Below, one piece after another: positions 1 through 8,700 of a stretch of 64,000 nt of DNA. Both the position numbers and the translations under genes were made by a program. The stretch lies in NCBI RefSeq assembly GCF_030246905.1, contig NZ_CP126741.1, forward strand, positions 1,922,001-1,986,000. Reading direction: 5' to 3'. This DNA comes from Microbacterium sp. zg-Y818. GTDB taxonomy: Bacteria; Actinomycetota; Actinomycetes; Actinomycetales; Microbacteriaceae. How positions within the stretch are numbered: the first letter of the stretch is position 1; each line of letters opens with the position of its first letter. A model generated the notes under the pieces. That model was not told the origin of the DNA. It was given only the letters and a program-made list of their open reading frames with translations, and did no database searches.

Positions 1-19
1 GGGGACGACGGCGGGGGCC

Positions 20-1354
20 GTGGCGGGGGCGCTTGCCTACTACAACGGCGGGATGACCGGTCAGACGCCGGTGATCCTGTTGACCATGCAGCTGCTGCTC
101 GTGGTGGGGGTCTATGTCTGGGTGGCTCTGGCGCTCGCCGCGGTCTTCCGCAAGACGAGCCTGCCCACCTGGAAGGCATGGGTGCCGGTGGTGAACACAT
201 GGACGCTGTTCACCCTCGCCGGCATGCGCGGCTGGTGGGCGGTGGTGCTGGCGGTGCTGGGGCTCATCGCCGCAGTGGGCAGTCTTGTGGCCGCCGGGGC
301 CTTCACTGCCGGCGCCATCGGCGCGGCCACCGCCGGCGAAGCGGGGGCAGCCGGGGCTTCGGTGCTCGCGGCCTTGCTCATCCCTCTCGTCATCTGGGGC
401 GGCTACGGCGTCTTCGCGCTCATCCTGCAGATCCGCATGGTGCACGGGGTGAACCGCGGATTCGGACTGGGCGCCGGTTACACGGTGCTCGGCGCGCTGC
501 TGCTGCCGGTGTGGGCGAGCATCGTCGGCTGGGGATCTTCCCGGTGGATCGGCCTGCCGCCCGCGATGGCGCAGCCCACGCTGACCGCTCCGCCGCCGCC
601 GCCGCCCGCAAGCCCGTTCACACTGGGTGGCACGGCCGGCCCGGCGATGGATGCCGCCTCGGCTCCCCCCTCGCCGGCAGCAGGCCCGATCCACGTCCCC
701 GCGCCGGCGGGAGCCTCTGGGATCCCCGCCGTTCCGCCGCCGCCCACGATGGGCGGCAATCCTTGGGCGCCGCCCGCACCTCCCAGCGCCGCCCCTGCTG
801 CGCGGCCCGCGGCACCCCCCGTCCCCACCCCGGTCCTCTCAGAGCCCGTCGCTGCGGCGGCACCTGTGACCGCCGCGCCCGTGACCGCCGCGCCGGTGGC
901 CGCCGCACCCGTGGCGGCCACCCCCGCCGCGCCTGCCGCGGTCGTCGCTGCCCCCATCCCCGCCGCCGCTGCCGCCGCTCCGACCCCGGCCGGCGGGGAC
1001 GAGGACCTCGATGAGCGCACGGTGCTGGCCGCGCGGCGGCTGGGCGGGTGGACGCTGGTCCTCCCTGACGGCGCACACGTGTCGCTGCTCTCGGATGCCG
1101 CGGTGCTCGGACGCAACCCCGTGGCACCGGCTGCGATGCCGCGGGCGCAGGTCGTGGCGGTGGACGACGTCACCCGCACGGTGTCGAAGACCCACGCCTT
1201 GCTGCATCGTGCCGACTCGGGGTGGAAGGTGACCGACCTGGCATCCACCAACGGCGTCTTCCTCGCCGATGAGAGCGAAGTCACCGGCACCGCCACGGTG
1301 TCGGGGGTCTTCTTCCTGGGCGACGCGCGCCTGGAACTGCTCGCCGACGCGTGA
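20..1354 (+). CDS. Membrane FHA-domain protein of the type VII secretion locus
   Basis: The frame is open to the left edge (from base 2), so the true start may lie upstream; GTG at 20 and ATG at 53 are the internal candidates. Residues 15-170 form about four hydrophobic segments resembling the DUF5684-type membrane module. A 160-residue Pro/Ala-rich linker follows. The C-terminal 85 residues are an FHA domain with the expected R, S..H and N residues (GRN, SKTHALLH, DLASTNGVFL). Just before it lies DERTVLAARR with Thr334, the same motif repeated in the kinase encoded at 3346-4941. FHA domains bind phosphothreonine, so this is likely a membrane docking partner or substrate of that kinase. It overlaps the phosphatase gene downstream. 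Confidence 0.8.
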   Translation: MAGALAYYNGGMTGQTPVILLTMQLLLVVGVYVWVALALAAVFRKTSLPTWKAWVPVVNTWTLFTLAGMRGWWAVVLAVLGLIAAVGSLVAAGAFTAGAIGAATAGEAGAAGASVLAALLIPLVIWGGYGVFALILQIRMVHGVNRGFGLGAGYTVLGALLLPVWASIVGWGSSRWIGLPPAMAQPTLTAPPPPPPASPFTLGGTAGPAMDAASAPPSPAAGPIHVPAPAGASGIPAVPPPPTMGGNPWAPPAPPSAAPAARPAAPPVPTPVLSEPVAAAAPVTAAPVTAAPVAAAPVAATPAAPAAVVAAPIPAAAAAAPTPAGGDEDLDERTVLAARRLGGWTLVLPDGAHVSLLSDAAVLGRNPVAPAAMPRAQVVAVDDVTRTVSKTHALLHRADSGWKVTDLASTNGVFLADESEVTGTATVSGVFFLGDARLELLADA

Positions 1355-2214
1355 TGCCCGCCACGCCCATGCCCACCGCGAGCAGTCTGCAGGTCACGTG
1401 CGGCACGCACACCGACCCGGGGCTGCGGCGACCCGTCAACGAGGATGCGCTGTTCGCCGAGCACCCGGTGTACATCGTGGCCGACGGCATGGGCGGTCAC
1501 GACGCCGGGGACCTCGCCAGCGCGGCGATCATCGAGGTGTTCCGGCCGCTGGCCGGTCGTGACGACCTCACCCCCGACGATGTCGCCGCGGCCGTCGAGC
1601 GCGCACACACGGCGGTGTCGGACATCGCCGCGAACCGGCCGCGGGGGGCCGGGTCCACGCTCACCGGCGTCGTCGCGGTGTGGCAGGACGGCGTACGGCG
1701 GTGGCTGGTGGTCAACGTCGGCGACTCCCGCGTCTACCGGCTGCTGACAGATCAGCTCGAACAGCTCACCGTCGACCACTCCGTTGCCCAGGAGCTCGTC
1801 GACGAGGGCCGGCTCGCCCGCCACGAGATGTCGTCGTTCCGCGGCCGCAACGTGATCACCCGTGCGATCGGCCAGGAGCGCAGTCGCGCGGACTACTGGC
1901 TGCTTCCCATCGTGACCGGAGAACGGCTGCTGGTCTGCTCCGACGGTCTGTCGGGAGAGCTCACCGATGAGGCCATCCGCGCCGGGCTCACCCTGGGCGG
2001 TGCCCCCGGCCAGACCGCCGGTTCGCTCGTCGCCCAGGCGATCGGCCACGGCGGACGGGACAACATCTCCGCGATCGTCATCGATGTGGTCGCCGGCGGA
2101 GTCAACCCTCGGCAGGAGGCCACCACCGGAGGGCTGCCCTTCGCCGACGAGACGTCCGCCACGGTCGAAGTGTCCACCCTCCGCTCGATGCGCACGAGGA
2201 GGAGCCGTGGCTGA
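1354..2214 (+). CDS. PP2C-family serine/threonine protein phosphatase
   Basis: The 286-aa product carries the full set of PP2C metal-binding motifs: RRPVNEDALF near the N-terminus, VADGMGGHDAGD, GSTLTGV, VGDSRVYRL, CSDGLSGELTDE and GGRDNISAIVID. It is a soluble catalytic domain with no membrane segment. The ATG at 1354 overlaps the stop of the FHA gene; GTG at 1351 is an equally placed alternative. It should remove phosphate from Thr/Ser residues modified by the kinase two genes downstream, giving the operon a kinase, phosphatase and FHA-reader set. Family assignment is firm; the substrate is inferred from position. Confidence 0.93.
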   Translation: MPATPMPTASSLQVTCGTHTDPGLRRPVNEDALFAEHPVYIVADGMGGHDAGDLASAAIIEVFRPLAGRDDLTPDDVAAAVERAHTAVSDIAANRPRGAGSTLTGVVAVWQDGVRRWLVVNVGDSRVYRLLTDQLEQLTVDHSVAQELVDEGRLARHEMSSFRGRNVITRAIGQERSRADYWLLPIVTGERLLVCSDGLSGELTDEAIRAGLTLGGAPGQTAGSLVAQAIGHGGRDNISAIVIDVVAGGVNPRQEATTGGLPFADETSATVEVSTLRSMRTRRSRG

Positions 2215-3349
2215 GTGGTCCTCTGCGCCCGGTCAGCTGCCTGCCATCGTCACCGACGACCTGGCGCTGCTGTTCTCAGGCACCCACGCCACACGCGCGG
2301 CGCGGGCGGTGCTGTCTCACACCGCCGCCGGTGACGGCTGGGAGAGCGTCCTGGACCTCATGCTGCGCGGCGGCTTGGGCGGCCTCCCGGACTTCTTCGC
2401 CGGTCAGGTCGATGGCACGGTACTGGCCGGTGCCGTGCGCGGCGACGCGCGGCTGACCGCGACCCACCTCGACGGCAGCACGACCCAGCTCGACGGCGTC
2501 GGTCTGCGCACCTGGCGCGAGTTCCGGCTGGAAGACGTGGCAGCGTTCACCGCCGACGCGGGCCCCGGCACGGGTCTCCCGCTCACCCCGGCACGCCCCG
2601 GCCCCCTCGCCGTGTCACAGCTCGGCTGGGTCATGGCGCCCGCCGTGCCGGCACCGGCACCGTCACCGTCCGACCCTGCACTCACGCTGGAGTTCTCGGA
2701 CTTCCTCGAACCGGCGACGGCCCCCGACGAAGCTCGGGCGGTCCCCGCGTCACCGCTGGCCGCGGCACGGGCCGACGGCCCCGCGACCGGACGCTACGAC
2801 GACCTCTTCGGTGCCACGATCCACTTCGGCGTCGAGGCAGCGGCCGTCCGACCGCCCGACGACGATGACGAAGAGCACGCGCTAGAGGAACCGGCCGCCG
2901 CCGTCAGCGGGATCGTCTGTGTCGCCGGCCACCCCAATCCCCTCGCGCGGGTGACCTGCACCCGCTGCGGCGCGTCGCTCACGGGGGCGGTGCTCTCGCG
3001 CGTGCCGCGTCCGGAGCTGGGTGCCGTCGTGCTGCCCGACGGTCGCGAGGTGCCCCTCGTCGGAGCCCTGCTCATCGGCCGCAGCCCACGGGTCGACCGC
3101 ACCGACGGCGACGCGATCCCCACCCTCGTCGTGATCGACGACCCCGACGTCTCCCGCACCCACGTGCGCGTGCTCATCGAAGGGTGGCAGGTGCTCCTCG
3201 AGGATCTGGGCTCCACCAACGGCACCGTCTTCACCGCGCTCGGCACCGGACCGCGACGCATCCGCCCCGGCGAGGCGGTGCTCGTCACCGACGGCGCCGT
3301 GGCAGACCTCGGCCCCCGCAGCCGCATCACGTTCGCGGGTGTCCCGTGA
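2207..3349 (+). CDS. FHA-domain protein with zinc ribbon
   Basis: GTG at 2207 is chosen because it overlaps the phosphatase stop and is preceded by a purine-rich GAGGAGGAG at 2196-2204; the product is 380 aa. The first 130 residues are an unrecognised acidic domain. A low-complexity linker leads to a C-terminal half with a putative zinc ribbon (CVAGHPN then CTRCGASL) and a canonical FHA domain (LIGRSP, VSRTHVRV, DLGSTNGT). No membrane segment is visible. Between phosphatase and kinase genes, it is likely a cytoplasmic phosphothreonine reader. The arrangement parallels the Fha adaptor that is partnered by PpkA and PppA in type VI secretion, but that comparison is functional inference. Confidence 0.82.
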   Translation: MAEWSSAPGQLPAIVTDDLALLFSGTHATRAARAVLSHTAAGDGWESVLDLMLRGGLGGLPDFFAGQVDGTVLAGAVRGDARLTATHLDGSTTQLDGVGLRTWREFRLEDVAAFTADAGPGTGLPLTPARPGPLAVSQLGWVMAPAVPAPAPSPSDPALTLEFSDFLEPATAPDEARAVPASPLAAARADGPATGRYDDLFGATIHFGVEAAAVRPPDDDDEEHALEEPAAAVSGIVCVAGHPNPLARVTCTRCGASLTGAVLSRVPRPELGAVVLPDGREVPLVGALLIGRSPRVDRTDGDAIPTLVVIDDPDVSRTHVRVLIEGWQVLLEDLGSTNGTVFTALGTGPRRIRPGEAVLVTDGAVADLGPRSRITFAGVP

Positions 3350-4941
3350 GCGCCCGCTACGGACCGGTCGATGTCCCCGGCTTCACGCTGCAGCGCCCGC
3401 TGGGCTCGGGCGGCTACGCCGACGTGTTCCTCTACGAGCAGCACCTGCCGCGCCGGCTCGTGGCGGTGAAGATCATGCACGAGCCCGTCGATGATCCCGC
3501 CGCCCGCGCCCGCTTCGAAAGCGAAGCGAACCTGATGGCGGCGCTGTCGACCCACCCGTCGATCGTGACCATCCATCACGCCGCTGTCGCCGACAACGGC
3601 CGACCGTACCTGGTGATGGAATACTGCTCGCGCCCCACCCTGGCCGAGACGTACCCGCACCGGACGGTCAGCGTCCCCGAACTGCTGCAGACGCTCGTGC
3701 GGCTCTGCGGCGCGGTCGAGACTGCGCACCGCGCCGGAATCCTGCACCGCGACATCAAGCCGGCGAACGTGCTGACCACCGACTACGGGTGGCCGGCGCT
3801 GACCGACTTCGGGTTGTCGTCGCTCGCCGGCGCCGCGGCCGACGCCGCCGGGGTGTCGGTGCCGTGGGCCGCCCCGGAGCTGGTCAGCGGACGCGGCTTC
3901 GACGCCCGCTCGGACGTCTACGCCCTCGCGGCGACGGCCTATACCGTACTGGCCGGACGGACGCCCTTCGAGGACCCGCGAGCGCGCACGGACCTCACCG
4001 CCCACGTGACCCGGGTGCTGACCGAGGCCGTTCCACCCATCGGCCGCGACGACGTGCCGATCGCGCTGGAGCGTCTCATCATCACCGCGCTGGCCAAGGA
4101 TCCCGACCGGCGGTCGCAGACCGCTTCGGAGTTCGCCCGCACCCTCCAGCGCATCGAGCAGGACCTGCACCTGCCCGTGACGAATCTCGACATCCCCGCC
4201 CTGGCGCCGACAGCGGCGCCCCCGATGCCGCCGGCGATCGACGACGCCGACCTTCCGGAGCGCACCCGTCTCGTGACACGCCGGAGCCCGGAACCGGCGC
4301 CCGATGACCACACTCTGCTTTCCAGCCGCCCGCCCGCCGCTGCGCAGCAGCCGTCGGACGCGGATGCCGCCCCCGGTGCCGTCGCCGCCGACGACCACAC
4401 CCTGCTGTCCAGCCGCGCAACGGCCGGCACGGGCGACGAGGCTCCCCCACCGGCCGACGCCACGCTGCTCGCCGCACGCCGCAGCGGCGTCCCCACTGAG
4501 CCCGCCCGACAAACCGACGACGAGCACACGCGGCTCGCGGCCCGACGGTCCGCCCCCGCCGGCGCCGACGCCCCGCCCGCCGCCGCCGACGACGCCGACG
4601 ACGAGCACACGCAGCTCGCAGCCCGCCGCTCCGGTGCGGCAGGCGACCGCGACGCGCCCGCCACCGACCCCCTCGCCGCAGCTCCGTCCCCGGGACGCAC
4701 CGCCCGTGATCCGGCCGCCGAAGCGGCACGCGAGGCGTACGGCATCCGCAGCTCGCCCGTTGTGGCACCGGTGGTGCGCTCCGCGCCCGCGCCCGCCACG
4801 CCGGTCCCGACTGCTGCGGCGACCGAACCGCGCCGTCCTGCCCGGGGGCGGCGGGTGGCGATCGCGGCGATCGCGATCGGGGCAACGGTGGCGGTCATCG
4901 CCGCCGCCATCGCGGGCATCGGTGTGCTGGTGGGGCTATGA
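3346..4941 (+). CDS. Membrane-anchored serine/threonine protein kinase with Thr-motif tail
   Basis: GTG at 3346 overlaps the previous stop; the product is 531 aa. Residues 13-275 form a complete Hanks-type kinase: glycine loop LGSGGYADV, catalytic lysine K42, HRDIKPAN with D136, DFG at 154-156 and a WAAPE segment. Residues 300-430 hold six copies of an acidic-x-T-x-L-x-x-R motif (Thr at 307, 323, 352, 373, 395 and 422, for example DDEHTRLAARR). One hydrophobic helix at about 503-529 ends the protein, leaving essentially no extracellular sensor domain, unlike PASTA kinases. The Thr repeats look like phosphorylation sites for FHA proteins encoded beside it. The catalytic call is secure; the docking role is inferred. 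Confidence 0.93.
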   Translation: MSARYGPVDVPGFTLQRPLGSGGYADVFLYEQHLPRRLVAVKIMHEPVDDPAARARFESEANLMAALSTHPSIVTIHHAAVADNGRPYLVMEYCSRPTLAETYPHRTVSVPELLQTLVRLCGAVETAHRAGILHRDIKPANVLTTDYGWPALTDFGLSSLAGAAADAAGVSVPWAAPELVSGRGFDARSDVYALAATAYTVLAGRTPFEDPRARTDLTAHVTRVLTEAVPPIGRDDVPIALERLIITALAKDPDRRSQTASEFARTLQRIEQDLHLPVTNLDIPALAPTAAPPMPPAIDDADLPERTRLVTRRSPEPAPDDHTLLSSRPPAAAQQPSDADAAPGAVAADDHTLLSSRATAGTGDEAPPPADATLLAARRSGVPTEPARQTDDEHTRLAARRSAPAGADAPPAAADDADDEHTQLAARRSGAAGDRDAPATDPLAAAPSPGRTARDPAAEAAREAYGIRSSPVVAPVVRSAPAPATPVPTAAATEPRRPARGRRVAIAAIAIGATVAVIAAAIAGIGVLVGL

Positions 4942-5708
4942 CGACGAGGGATGGGATGACGATGACGCACGCGCGCGCGACCGCTGAGGGCACGCTCGGA
5001 ATCGAGTTCTGCGGGGAGTGGCATCACCCGACGCCGGGCACCACGTTCTCGGTGGGCAGGGACGCCGACCTCACAGTCGACACCAACCAGTACCTGCACC
5101 GCCGTCTGCTCGCCTTCGACGCCGATGGCGACCTCTGGTGGATGTCGAACATCGGCCAGTCGATCTCGGTGAGCATCGCCACACCCGACGGTGCATACCA
5201 GGCGGTGCTCGGGGCCGGCGCGCGCGTGCCGCTGGTCTTCCCCGAGGTGACGGTGATGTTCTCCGCCGGGGCGTACACGTACGAGCTGGGGGTGCGCAAT
5301 CACGCGGCGAGCTTCACCGGGCGCGACCCGCAGGCGACCAGCGACGTCGGCGACGGCACCACGACGATCGGCGCGGTCACCCTCACGCCGAGTCAGCGGC
5401 TGCTGCTGATCGCCCTGTGCGAGCCCATCCTGCGCGGCGGGATGGTGGGGGCCAGCCAGCTGCCCTCGTCGGCCGCGGCGGCCGCCCGGCTGGGGTGGCC
5501 GCTGACGACCTTCAACCGCAAGCTCGACAACGTCTGCGACAAACTCGACCGCGAGGGCGTGCAGGGTCTGCGGGGCGGGGTGGGCAAGCTCGCCACCAAC
5601 CGCCGCGCGCGCCTGGTCGAGCATGCCATCCTGTCCCGCCTGGTCACGCCGCAGGACCTCGACCTGCTCGAGGTCGCAGCGGCAGCGAGTGAGAAGAGCG
5701 TCCGATGA
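4938..5708 (+). CDS. Degenerate-FHA protein with possible winged-helix C-terminus
   Basis: The 256-aa product starts at an ATG overlapping the kinase stop; ATGs at 4953 and 4962 are alternatives. Residues 20-125 resemble an FHA fold (FSVGRDADLTVD, YLHRRLLAF, MSNIGQS), but the phosphothreonine-contact Ser and the usual TNG turn are replaced, so binding may be lost. Residues 145-250 (LTPSQRLLLIALCEP, then a Leu/Ala helix pair and KLDREGV) look like a winged helix-turn-helix. The role could be transcriptional feedback or assembly of the secretion complex. I do not recognise a characterised homologue. It is translationally coupled to the ATPase gene downstream. Confidence 0.65.
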   Translation: MTTRDGMTMTHARATAEGTLGIEFCGEWHHPTPGTTFSVGRDADLTVDTNQYLHRRLLAFDADGDLWWMSNIGQSISVSIATPDGAYQAVLGAGARVPLVFPEVTVMFSAGAYTYELGVRNHAASFTGRDPQATSDVGDGTTTIGAVTLTPSQRLLLIALCEPILRGGMVGASQLPSSAAAAARLGWPLTTFNRKLDNVCDKLDREGVQGLRGGVGKLATNRRARLVEHAILSRLVTPQDLDLLEVAAAASEKSVR

Positions 5709-8700
5709 AGATCCGCGTCACCCTGCGCCGTCCCGACGGCTCGACCGAGGACATCGCCCTGGCCGCCGAGCCGGGCGTACGCGTGGGCGAGGTGGCCGAC
5801 TCGATCGTCGCCCGCGACCCAGCAGGCGCTTACAACGGCCCCGCCTACGCTCCCGGCACGGTGACCCTCGAAGCGCACGCCCCCGCCGTCGGCGGCGCGT
5901 CCGAGGCACTCGACCCCGACGACACCCTCGCCGACCTCGCGCTGGCATCGGGCGTGGAGGTCGCCGTCGTCGGGCTCGACGACGCCCCGCGCGCAGATGT
6001 GGCGTACATCGAGATCGTCGGCGGCCGCCTCGCCGGACGGCGTTACACGGTGCCGCGGGGTTCGACGGTCATCGGGCGCGGCGACGACTGCGGCATCGTG
6101 CTCGATGACGCCATGGTCTCAAAGCGCCACGCGCGCCTGCACGTCGGGCGCGACCGCATCGAGCTGATCGACCTCAACTCCGCGAACGGCATCATCGTGC
6201 AGGGGGCGCCGGTGGGTCGCCTCGAGATGCAGCACGGGCAGGAAGCGGTACTGGGAAGCACCGTCATCCGTGCCGGGTTCCTGCCGTCCGAGGTGACCCA
6301 GTCCTCCCCCATCGGCGAAGTGCGGCTCACCCGCTCGCCGAGTGTGGAGCCGCGCTACATCGGTCGTGAGCTGGAGGGGGCGGACCCGCCCATCCCCGCC
6401 GACCCGCAGCCGTTCCCCTGGGCCGCCGCGCTCCTGCCCGCCATCGCCGGCCTCGCCATGTTCGCCGCCACCCAGCGACCCATCACCCTCATCTTCGTCG
6501 CGATCTCGCCGCTGATGATGATCAGCACGTGGGCGACGGCCAAGTCGCAGCAGCGGCGCAAGCTCAAGATCGAGCACACCCGCTTCGTCGCACAGATGGA
6601 GCGACTGTCGGCACGCCTGGCGCGCGAGCGGCAAGACGAATCCCGCATCCGCGCGCGGGAAGCGGTGCCCCTGCACGAGATCTACGACGCCGTGCAGCAG
6701 TGCGCGCCGCTCGTGTGGACGCGCCGGCCCGAGCACTGGTCGTTCCTGCAGGTGCGCCTGGGGGTCGGCGACGTCCCGACCCGCAACACCGTGAAGGAGA
6801 CCGGCAACACCGACCGCGCGGTCCCCGAGCAAGTGGAACAGCTCGAAGAGCTCATCGCCACCTACGAGCTCGTCCCCCGCACGCCTGTCGTCGAGAGGCT
6901 GTCGGATGCCGGTGCGCTCGGCATCGCCGGCGACACCGCCGCCGTCGCCGCGTACGGTCGCGCGCTGGCCGCACAGCTGGCGGGACTGCACGCCCCGAGC
7001 GACGTCGTCATCGGCGGGCTGCTGGGCCCCGCCTGGGCCGCGCAGTTCGCCGACGCGAAGTGGCTCCCGCACGCCATGCAGTCCGAGGCCGTGTTCGGCG
7101 GCGCACCGTTCGCCGACACCGCCTCGGCTGCGGCGAACCTGCTGTCCCGGCTCGAAGAGACCCTCAGCGCCCGCTCGCCGCGCGGGGCGGAAGGTCCGGT
7201 GCAGCTGGGCGCGATCGACGACAAGCGGGCCGCGCTGACCGCCGGCGCGGCGGTGGGGTCCGACTCCCGCTCCGAGAACGGATTCGACGGACCGCTGCCT
7301 GCGATCGTCGTGCTCATCTCCGATGACGCCCCCGTCGACCGCGCGCGGCTCATCCAGGTGCTCGAGCGTGCCGCCGGTCGAGGGGTGTATCCGATCTGGA
7401 TGGCCCCCGACACCGCGGCACTGCCCGCCGCCTGCCGCACCTTCGTCGAGCTCGGCGCCGACGGGTCGGCCGCCGTCGGCTACGTGCGCCTCGGCCGCAC
7501 GCTGACCCCCGTCGAGGTGGAAGGGCTCACCGCACCCCAGTTCGCGCAGTTCTGCCGCCGGCTGGCCTCGTACGTCGACGCCGGCGAGATCGGCGCCGAC
7601 ACCAGCGACGTCCCCCGCTCGGTGCCGATGCTGCAGCTGATCGGCAAGGAGATGGCCACCGCGCCCGGCGCCGTCGTCGACCGCTGGGAGCAGAACGGCT
7701 CGATCCTCTCCGCCGCCACCCGCGCACCGGCTACCCCGAAGCTGCGCGCGATCGTCGGACAGGCGGGCTCCGGCGCGATGCACCTCGACCTGCGCGCGCA
7801 GGGCCCGCACGCCCTTGTCGGCGGCACGACCGGCTCCGGCAAGAGCGAGTTCCTGCAGGCCTGGGTGCTCGGAATGGCTGCCGAGTACAGCCCGCAGCGC
7901 GTCACCTTCCTCTTCGTCGACTACAAGGGCGGTGCGGCCTTCGCGGAGTGCACGGCGCTCCCCCACTGCGTCGGGCTGGTCACCGACCTCAGTCCCCACC
8001 TGGTGCGTCGGGCGCTCGTGAGCCTGCGGGCCGAGCTGCACCACCGCGAGACGCTGTTCACCCGCAAGAAGGCCAAGGACATCCTCGAGCTCGAGAAGCG
8101 CGGCGACCCCGACACCCCGCCGGCGCTCGTCATCGTGATCGACGAGTTCGCCGCGCTCGTCAACGAGGTGCCCGACTTCGTGGACGGAGTCGTCGACGTC
8201 GCCCAACGAGGCCGCTCGCTCGGCATCCACCTGATCATGGCCACCCAGCGCCCTGCCGGCGTCATCAAGGACAACCTGCGCGCCAACACCAACATGCGCG
8301 TCGCCCTGCGCATGGCCGACGAGGTCGACTCCGACGACGTCATCGGCACGAAGGATGCCGCCGGCTTCGATCCCGGCATCCCGGGCCGCGGTGCGGCCAA
8401 GACGGGACCCGGCCGCCTCACGGTCTTCCAGTCCGCCTACACCGGCGGCTGGAGCTTCGTGGAGGAGGACGCCCCCGAGGTCGAGCTGGAGTCGTTCGCA
8501 TTCGGCCCGCCGCGCCGGTGGGAGGCCCCCAAGACCGACTCTGCCTCGGCGGAGCGCGATCTCGGCCCCACCGACCAGCAGCGCCTCGTGGCGACGATGG
8601 TGCAGGCGTCGCAGGCGGCCGCGATCGAGCCGCCGCGCCGTCCGTGGCTCGACGAGCTCGCCACCGTCTACGACCTCACCCTGCTGCGGCAGCGCACCGA

